From Spirogloea muscicola (Eukaryota > Streptophyta > Zygnematophyceae > Spirogloeales > Spirogloeaceae): 64,000 bases of DNA. How positions within the stretch are numbered: position 1 is the stretch's first letter; every line of letters starts with the position of its first letter. The translations under genes were made by a program, and so were the position numbers. The notes under the pieces were generated by a model. That model made no database searches and was not told the origin of the DNA. It saw only the letters and a program-made list of their open reading frames with translations. Of this stretch, positions 57,837 to 64,000 are shown piece after piece. Location of the stretch: the NCBI GenBank assembly GCA_009602725.1, contig WELB01000038.1:60489-124488 (forward strand). The letters are read 5' to 3'.

Positions 57837-58693
57837 NGTGGTGGTGGAGCCGCACCCGGAGGCCGGCGCGGAGGCGCCGAGCGCGCCGTCGGACAAGGTG
57901 CGGCGGCTGGCGGACGAGATCTCCTCGCTCACACTGCTCGAGGTCTCCGGCCTCACCTCGCTGCTGCGCCACCGCCTGGGTGCGCCCCCCCCCCCCCTTC
58001 CTCCCTCCCTCCTGCTTCTGCTAAACCCGCGGGCAGGGGTTTAAGGCAGCTCTGGCGACTGGCGCTGCGTGGCGGCGACGGCGCTGAGACGCCGCTTGCA
58101 ACGTGGGCGTCTGCGGGCGGGCAGGCATGGGGGACGTGCCGATGAGCATGGGCATGGGCATGGGCATGGGCGGCGGCGGCGGCGGCGGTGCCGGCGCGGC
58201 GGCTGTGGCCCCCTCTGCGGCCGCCGAGAAGACCTCCTTTGACGTCAAGCTGGAGAAGTTCGACGCCGCGCAGAAGATCAAGATCATCAAGGTTTGTGGC
58301 GCTGCCAAGTGGCCGAGGTCGCTGACGGCAGCCCTTGGATTCAAGTGTTGCCTCGTCCAGAACAACCACAACTCACTCCACTTCCAGTAGAAAGACAATT
58401 TCTCATCGTCTATGCTGCTGTGAAAGGTTATTTAGACAAGATCATCGTTAGCTTCGCTTGTTGGCCACCACTTTGGTGGCCACCCCTAATGGCAGGCACT
58501 ACCTGCGCGCTTCTCTTGCTTTGCCGCATGCGCGCCGCAGGAGGTGCGCGCGATGACGGCGCTGGGGCTCAAGGAGGCCAAGGATCTGGTGGAGTCAGCG
58601 CCCGCAATCATCAAGAAGGGCGTGACCAAGGACGAGGCCGATGCCATGCTGGAGAAGCTCAAGGCCGTCGGCGCTACGTGCGGTATCGAGTGA
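57781..58693 (+). CDS. Ribosomal protein bL12 (L7/L12), organellar
   Basis: Three exons. The first ends at 57979 ([30 protein letters not shown]), the second is 58125-58291 ([11 protein letters not shown] linker, then [20 protein letters not shown]), and the third is 58541-58693 ([45 protein letters not shown]-stop). This is the N-terminal dimerisation helix, hinge and C-terminal factor-binding domain of the ribosomal stalk protein. The Met/Gly hinge and the LTLLEVSGL helix suggest the mitochondrial form, but the leader is not resolved. An ambiguous base at 57837 in a CCG run obscures the true start. The hinge has a (ggcatg)n repeat. Confidence 0.85.
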
Positions 58694-59872
58694 CGGCCAT
58701 CACACGGGCCACGGAGCACCTCCTTCTCCATTCACCCCACCTCTCAGAGGGCGTCCTCTTGGTGGCCGTCCTGCAGCCGGGCACCTCGTATGGAGGCCTC
58801 CATGAAAGCCTCCAACTCGGCAACATTGCAGGAGCAAGCCCTTGGGCTCCCCCAGGTGCGCAAGGTAAAGTTGTCATCTTGGCCACCTGTGACAGTTGCA
58901 CACAGCGTAATGCGCCGTTGCCGCCTGAACAAGGCCTGGCAGTCTGCCACTGCTGGAGAGACTAGCCGGGCTGCTTGCCGGCATCCGGTAGTGTGAGCAT
59001 CAAGTCCGGCGCTTAGAGAGCACCTGGACTGTGCAACATCAACTGCTGCTTGGTCCATACTGCAACTGGCAGGCGAATGCAAAGAAAGTCGACCGGTCTG
59101 CATACAGACATACAGCTGAACAGTCCACCGCCAACGCTCTGTCCGGCCATAATGGGCTGTGCTTTGGGAGGGGGTCATGCATGGCAGTGGTGGAGTGGCT
59201 ACAAGCTTTGGCCATGTGAGCGCGCATTGAAGGCTTGGTGGCATTTCTACTATGGCCACGCAAGTTCATCAAGCGCGCTAAAGAAGTGCACCAGCCATGT
59301 GATGTAGACTGTGCGCCCAGCTGGCGTAAGCCAGGGTGGCCGCCTAAACAGCGGCTTCTCCCACTATGGCATGTCTCCCGCTTGGTACATGTCAGCTTGC
59401 TTGCAAGTGAGGTGCCTTTCAGAACATATATGCAGCAAGTGCCAGTGTATTTGGAAGCGGGCCATGACCTCTGACAGGACTTGATTGCTTCAGATGTATA
59501 TGCCGGCTTCCTATGTCCATAGCTTCAACAACATAGGAGAACCGGCGTTTCTAGACTGCTTCCTGCAGAGACTGGACAATGGGTAAAGTAAAGCCTCTGC
59601 TTGAGCTTGACAGTTGAGCTCTGATCAAGCTTGTGCTTCAGGGAGCTTGGTGAGGGGGTCAAGGGGTGCCACTGTGACCAAAAGGAAACTACGTGAGCGT
59701 GGGGGAGGAGGGGTGGGGGGTAGAGGGGTGTGGGACTGCTCCATTGGGTGGCCGTTGTGGAAGCCTTGAAGGCCGGGGGTCTTGCACATTCAAGTGCCGT
59801 CAGCTTGCTAGCCGCATTGCGGAGGAGCAGACCATAGGTATAGACAGCGCCAGGGGCGACTGAGCAGCACCT
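58694..59872. other. Convergent intergenic region
   Basis: Between the 3' ends of bL12 (+) and SmF (-). It holds a G-rich run (gggggaggaggggtgggggg, about 59700-59730) that could form a quadruplex. No gene was recognised. Confidence 0.35.
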
Positions 59873-60997
59873 TCACCCCTGCTCGCCAGCCTCAGCCTCA
59901 GCGATCTCCTCATCCTCTGGCACGCCTCTCAAGTAAAGGACATTGTTACACCTGCATGTTCCACAGAAGGAATGCAAAGGTATGGCAGAGGATTAGCAGC
60001 TGTACTCTCACTACCAATTGCAGAGGGCCTGTCAAAGGTGGTGATTGCGCAAGTGCATTGCTGCTCATAGAGGTGCCTGAGCTGCCTCCCGCAACTATGC
60101 CGGCTACAATTCCTCAAATGAAACATGGCTTGGCGTCTGTCATTTGCGAGCTGAGCACCCACTTAGACTAGCTGCTGCAAAATGCAGAGCCCATACGCAA
60201 GGTACTTTAGCCATACGTCTAGGTCTGTTGGCACAGCCTCCTAGAATGCAGATGGAATTTATCAGGGAGACAACATGGACGGCGGAGAGGGACAAGGTAC
60301 TGGTCCTGCCGCAGCCACCTGATCAGGACCTCGCCGAGGTTGCCCGTGAACTCGCCGTCGATGAACTCCTCCGTGCTTGCCAGCTGCAAAAAGGCGGCGG
60401 CCACGGTTTGTCAAAACCCCTCAGCCCATACGGCTGCTGTGTCCTGCAAGGCCAACTGCGGTAGCTGCTCGGAGACAAGGTGCGGAGGAGTGCAGGCAGG
60501 GCCACGGACCTGGAGGTTCATGTACGAGTCGACGGAGACGAGGTAGCCTGCGAGGACCGTGCCGCAGGAGGCTGGTGAGCGGTGGCAGTGCCTCTAGCAC
60601 CAAGCACCGAACCCTTTTCACGTGCAACGGCAAGGCCAGCGCCAAGCTCTGGCGCGACGCCGCCGCCGCTGCTGCAAGCGACGCGGCTACGGCCGGCCTG
60701 CTCGTGACGAGCCGTGAACGCGACGAGGAGAAGGGGGGAGGGGGTGCTCGCCTTTGTACTCCATGCCCCACTTGAGCTTCACTATCACCGGCTTGCCCGT
60801 CAGGTCGTTGAGGAACGGCTTGGGGTTCACCGGCACCGTCTGCGGCGGCGGCAACGGCGGCGGCCGCGGCGGCGGCGGCAGGTCAGCGCGTCTGGGAGCG
60901 GCGCGGCGAGGCCGTCTTCTGTGGCGGAGCTCGCCCCGGGCGGCGCAGCCAGCGGCGCAGGCAGCCCGGCGTCGCCGGTCGGCTGTCTCACCGCCAT
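59873..60997 (-). CDS. SmF: Sm protein F (spliceosomal snRNP core)
   Basis: Five exons (60997-60992, 60839-60752, 60547-60510, 60383-60319, 59951-59873) join in phase into 91 residues. They read [78 protein letters not shown], then an acidic end. Both Sm motifs are complete (Sm1 with the [14 protein letters not shown] pattern; Sm2 with [11 protein letters not shown]). SmF is one of the seven proteins that ring the Sm site of U1, U2, U4 and U5 snRNAs. The first coding exon is only six bases (Met-Ala). The second exon ends at a GC donor (AAAG|GCGAGC) instead of GT. Both were chosen because they alone give the universal [11 protein letters not shown] start and the KGYLVS join. Confidence 0.92.
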
Positions 60998-61039
60998 GGC
61001 CCGGTCGCGGAGGCGGCAAAGCGCGCTGCCGCGACCACA

Positions 61040-61044
<5 letters not shown>

Positions 61045-61076
<32 letters not shown>

Positions 61077-61077
61077 A
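61045..61077. repeat. CGG trinucleotide run
   Basis: About 11 CGG units upstream of the SmF gene, probably in its promoter or 5' UTR. Similar runs lie at 22015-22060, 57640-57680 and 61450-61480. Confidence 0.8.
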
Positions 61078-61194
61078 GGGGATGGCGCAAGGGTTTAAGG
61101 AAGGGCTTTAAACCTTCAGCCTCCCCGAAGTATGGAAGCCTGGATCTCGAGAACGGAGAAAGTGGCACATCCCGAAGGAATGGAGTTTGCATTG

Positions 61195-61330
61195 AGTGAC
61201 GGGGCGCCCTGAATGAGTGGACAAAAGGCCAGCACATTGACAAGGTGCCCCAGAAGGGGGCCAGGGCTGTGGACAGCCAGCCCGAAAACAATTGACAAGG
61301 TCCGAAACGGGTCAGGCGCTTTTCCAGCTT
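61195..61330 (-). mobile_element. Antisense LINE 3' UTR
   Basis: Plus strand reads gggggccagggctgtggaca, gccagcccgaaaacaattga, caaggtccgaaac: the reverse complement of the LINE UTR with its palindrome (ggctgtggacagcc). Inserted about 200 bp upstream of the SmF start. Confidence 0.6.
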
Positions 61331-61386
61331 TTACTGCTCTTCAGATATTAGCAGCCGTTCAATGACGAAATCGAAAAAAAGATTGA

Positions 61387-61446
61387 ATGGAGTATGCGGC
61401 TACTGAGAAGGAGATGATCTCGCTGGCCCATGCGTTGCCGCCGCAC

Positions 61447-61483
<37 letters not shown>

Positions 61484-61686
61484 CGGGGTGCCATGTCCTG
61501 GCGCCAGGCCAGGCAGCTCGCCACTGCGAGGCCGGGCTCAGGTTTCAGGCCAGGCCCCACAGTCGGCGGCGGCGGCGGCAGAGCGCGAAGGCGCTGGCCG
61601 GCGCCGCCCTGCCGTGCGCCAGGCAGCCCAGAGTCGAGAGCGCGGCAGCTCCGCCGAGATCAGGAATGCGGCTGCCGGTGATATAA
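61387..61686 (+). other. Unrecognised GC-rich open frame
   Basis: An ATG-started frame (MEYAATEKEMISLAHALPPH, then an Ala run from a GCG repeat) of about 99 codons. The opening looks protein-like but the rest is Arg/Ala-rich. It could be a first exon of an unknown gene; no splice partner was identified. Confidence 0.25.
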
Positions 61687-61699
61687 TTAAGTTGGAACC

Positions 61700-62150
61700 A
61701 TAAGCGCTTTGCGGCAGGCGGTCCAGCGCACCTGGGCACCGATTACTGCCGGCCGTGGTCCTGCCATCAAAGGGCCGCCGGCACACAGCACGACACGCCA
61801 CAGCGGCGTTAAGGCAGCCCGTCCCGGGCCCCGGCCTTTATGGGCTTGGTGCCCTCAGCCGCTCGTCGCCGCCGCCGCCTCCTCCTCCGCCGGGCTCCGC
61901 ACGCGCACGCACGACACGCCCATGATTGTACGCGCACCCAGAATCTGACTTCGCCACCGCATGGTAGGATCCTGCTTGACCCTGCCTAACCCAAAACCCG
62001 AAACCCTAGACCGGTCATATGCACTGCTCGACTTACTGCCGGTGCAGCTCGGTGAAGGCAAGGCGGCCCACTATGCCTGACTGTCCTACAATAGCAATGA
62101 CACATAGCACATTGAGCATCCAGGAGTTCTGCCATAATGTCATGGCTTTC
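61700..62150. other. Flank of the Sel1 gene with a telomere-like patch
   Basis: Contains a degenerate telomere-like stretch (cctaacccaaaacccgaaac then cctagacc) at about 61983-62012. No gene was recognised. Confidence 0.35.
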
Positions 62151-62153
62151 TCA

Positions 62154-63647
62154 TCAGATTGCATACGCATTCTGGCTAGAGGATGCACTTTTTAGCGCGG
62201 CAGCCATCATCTGCTCCAGCGCAGCCTCGTGGCCTTGATCTGCAGCAGCCTGGTACCACCGCATCGCCTCCCTCATCTCGTGCTGCATTGCCACCACGCC
62301 GCGCTTGGCCAGGCCCAGGCCCTGCTCATGACACAGCCCGAGGCAGTACTGCGCCTCCGCGTCGCCCTGTTCCGCCGCAGCGCGATACCATGACATTGCC
62401 GCGCCCCAGTCCTGCGCCACGCCCTTGCCCGTTGCGTGGCACATGCCCAGGTTGAGCTGAGCAGCAGCCAGACCCTGCTCTGCAGCACGTTGGTACCAGC
62501 TTGCTGCTGCAACCATGTCCACCTCGCACCCCTTGCCCTCGTCGTAGCATGCGCCCAGCTTGTTCTGCGCCACTGCGACGCCCTGCTCCGCTGCCGCCCG
62601 ATACCACTCCACTGCCTCAACCTCATCGCGCTCGCACCCGCGGCCCGACGCCAAGCACGCTCCCAGGTTGCACTGCGCCATAGCACAGCCCTGTGCTGCT
62701 GACAGCCGGTACCACTGCACCGCTGTTACAGCATCCTTGGGCACGCCGCGGCCTCGCTCGAAGCTCGCGCCTAGATTGAATTGCGCATACATGTGGCCAG
62801 CCTCGGCTGCGCAGCGGTACCACTCTGCAGCCTGCTCCGGGCTCGCCTCCACGCCGCGCCCGTGCTTGTAGCACACCCCCAGATTGTAAGCCGCGCCGCT
62901 CTGGCCCTGCTCGGCAGCCTTGCGGTAAAGCTCCGTGGCACGCACGAGGTCCTTCTGGACGCCCTTGCCCTCATAATAGCAGTCCCCGAGGCGGTACTGT
63001 GACTCTGCGTGGCCGCGCGCTGTGCTCGCCTGCAACAGCCGTATGCCCTCGGCGTGGTCTTCAGGCACGCCCTCGCCCAGGAAGAACTTCAGCGCCAGCT
63101 GGCACTCTGCGTCCAGGTTCCCAAGGGCCGCGGCGGCACGCAGCCACCTCACGGACTCGGCACAGTCGCAGCAGAGCAGGGCGAGGCAGACCATGGCCGG
63201 GGCGTTGCCTTGCTCGGCGGCGGCACGGTACCACCGCAAGGCCTCGGTGGCGTCCTGCGCCACACCGCGGCCGTGCTCCAGCGATGCGCCAAGGTTGAAC
63301 TGTGCCTGCGCGATGCCCTGCTCCGCAGCTCTCTGGTGCCATGCCGCAGCTTCGCCTGCATCTGGCACTACACCCTCACCAAGCTCATAGAGCACGCCTA
63401 GATTGCACTGCGCCTTGGCATGGCCACCCTCGGCCGCTCGGCGGTACCACGCTGCCGCCTTGCAAGGGTCTGCAGCGACTCCGCGACCCCGCTCGTAGCA
63501 GAGCCCGAGGTCATATTGGTCCTGAGCCACGCCACGCTCTGCGCCCTCCCTGTACTCCTGCAGCGGGTCCGTCGTCTCAATGTATACGGCCGAGTTGCCG
63601 GTGTTGCTGGGCAGGCTGTTGGGTCGGTCCTTTGGGCTCAGCGGCAT
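62154..63647 (-). CDS. Sel1-like repeat protein
   Basis: One long exon of 498 codons from MPLSPKDRPNSLPSNTGNSA to the stop at 62154. It encodes about twelve Sel1-type repeats of about 36 residues. Each has the pattern AQ-x-NLG-x-CYE-x-GRGV-x-D-x-x-EA-x-WYRAAAEQG; the fourth repeat is shortened (APAMVCLALLCCDCAESVRW). Sel1 repeats form TPR-like helical hairpins that hold partner proteins, for example in ER-associated degradation or signalling scaffolds. No catalytic domain, signal peptide or membrane segment is evident. The frame stays open further upstream to about 63905, but an acceptor-like site (ttggcag) lies just before this Met, so an upstream exon may exist. Confidence 0.88.
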   Translation of the reverse strand: MPLSPKDRPNSLPSNTGNSAVYIETTDPLQEYREGAERGVAQDQYDLGLCYERGRGVAADPCKAAAWYRRAAEGGHAKAQCNLGVLYELGEGVVPDAGEAAAWHQRAAEQGIAQAQFNLGASLEHGRGVAQDATEALRWYRAAAEQGNAPAMVCLALLCCDCAESVRWLRAAAALGNLDAECQLALKFFLGEGVPEDHAEGIRLLQASTARGHAESQYRLGDCYYEGKGVQKDLVRATELYRKAAEQGQSGAAYNLGVCYKHGRGVEASPEQAAEWYRCAAEAGHMYAQFNLGASFERGRGVPKDAVTAVQWYRLSAAQGCAMAQCNLGACLASGRGCERDEVEAVEWYRAAAEQGVAVAQNKLGACYDEGKGCEVDMVAAASWYQRAAEQGLAAAQLNLGMCHATGKGVAQDWGAAMSWYRAAAEQGDAEAQYCLGLCHEQGLGLAKRGVVAMQHEMREAMRWYQAAADQGHEAALEQMMAAALKSASSSQNAYAI

Positions 63648-64000
63648 GCCAGGAAGATGGCCCTGCCAACCAAGAAGAAGCACGCTGGTCCTCTCAGTCA
63701 AATAGCACAGACTCGCAGTCAATGACTTGGCTGCACTATGGCATGCTTGACAGTATACACGACTGTAGACAAGTCTTCGGGCAGTCAGCCAGCAGCCATG
63801 ACAAGCATCAGTAGCAGTGGATGGCAGACGAGCAACGGCCACAGGTTGGCAACCGCTTGGATGCATGGCCACAAGTCCAATCTGGCCACTTAGCGACTTG
63901 AGCAAGAGAATGTGACACTTGGGTGGTGGGCAAGCACCACTTCATCTAGACGCCCGGAATTCTGGTACTCGCTGGACCGGCTTCTGAGCACAGCCTCCAG
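63648..64000. other. Upstream flank of the Sel1 gene
   Basis: An in-frame extension of the Sel1 frame reaches an ATG near 63866 (MHPSGCQPVAVARLPSTATD) without recognisable domain. Probably intron or 5' UTR. The window ends here. Confidence 0.35.

Noticed and set aside
60714-61199. Plus-strand frames opposite SmF exon 1
   Set aside because: Low-complexity products of CGG runs; the SmF model on the other strand is complete.
62183-63814. Plus-strand open frames opposite the Sel1 gene
   Set aside because: Shadows of the repeat gene; the minus strand carries the regular Sel1 pattern.

Overview
This is eukaryotic nuclear DNA, most likely from a streptophyte (charophyte-grade) green alga; an early-diverging land plant is less likely. 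The evidence is intron-rich genes with short GT-AG introns and the plant-lineage families present: a NAC transcription factor, a LOB-domain (LBD) factor, an aluminium-activated malate transporter (ALMT), a pectin methylesterase, and an oxidoreductase and a DUF89 phosphatase that resemble land-plant proteins closely. Coding first exons are very GC-rich, with CGG/GCC runs. About a third of the window is decayed retrotransposon sequence. Species was not determined, and all homology calls are from motif recognition, not database searches.

Layout. 0-12 kb is repeats: a C-rich tandem array, many 5'-truncated LINE copies in both orientations, and at about 2.5-7.5 kb (minus strand) an old, broken Ty3/gypsy element that carries a C5 DNA cytosine methyltransferase domain and, after its integrase, a PHD finger. 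12.1-19.7 kb (+) is a many-exon CLC chloride channel/transporter. 20.0-20.7 kb (-) is Elongin C. 20.8-21.9 kb is a nest of LINE tails and a pogo-like MITE. 22.0-26.3 kb (+) is an ALMT gene of 8 exons. 28.3-32.1 kb (+) is a NAC factor of 7 exons with a C-terminal membrane anchor. 33.4-35 kb is LINE debris. 35.0-40.1 kb (+) is a probably plastid FAD-dependent oxidoreductase. 42.6-43.9 kb (-) holds LOB-domain exons. 44.3-45.6 kb is LINE debris. 46.1-49.6 kb (-) is a DUF89 phosphatase of 12 exons, head to head with an M23 metallopeptidase gene at 49.9-51.5 kb (+). 52.4-53.1 kb is LINE debris, followed by a poly-T tract, an assembly gap and a TC microsatellite. 54.1-56.9 kb (+) is a pectin methylesterase with a hydroxyproline-rich-type tail. 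57.8-58.7 kb (+) is ribosomal protein bL12, 59.9-61.0 kb (-) is Sm protein F, and 62.2-63.6 kb (-) is a Sel1-repeat protein.

The genes do not form one pathway. Three are basic nuclear or translation components (Elongin C, SmF, bL12), two are anion transporters (CLC, ALMT), two are plant-type transcription factors, and one acts on the cell wall. For ALMT, NAC, Elongin C and SmF the splice phases close perfectly, giving predicted proteins of 908, 884, 117 and 91 residues. The most unusual item is the retroelement with both a DNA methyltransferase and a PHD finger. Other points of interest are a CLC with an altered selectivity-filter motif, a nuclear M23 peptidase sharing a divergent promoter with a phosphatase gene, a 6-nt first coding exon in SmF, and dateable nested insertions of MITEs and LINE tails.
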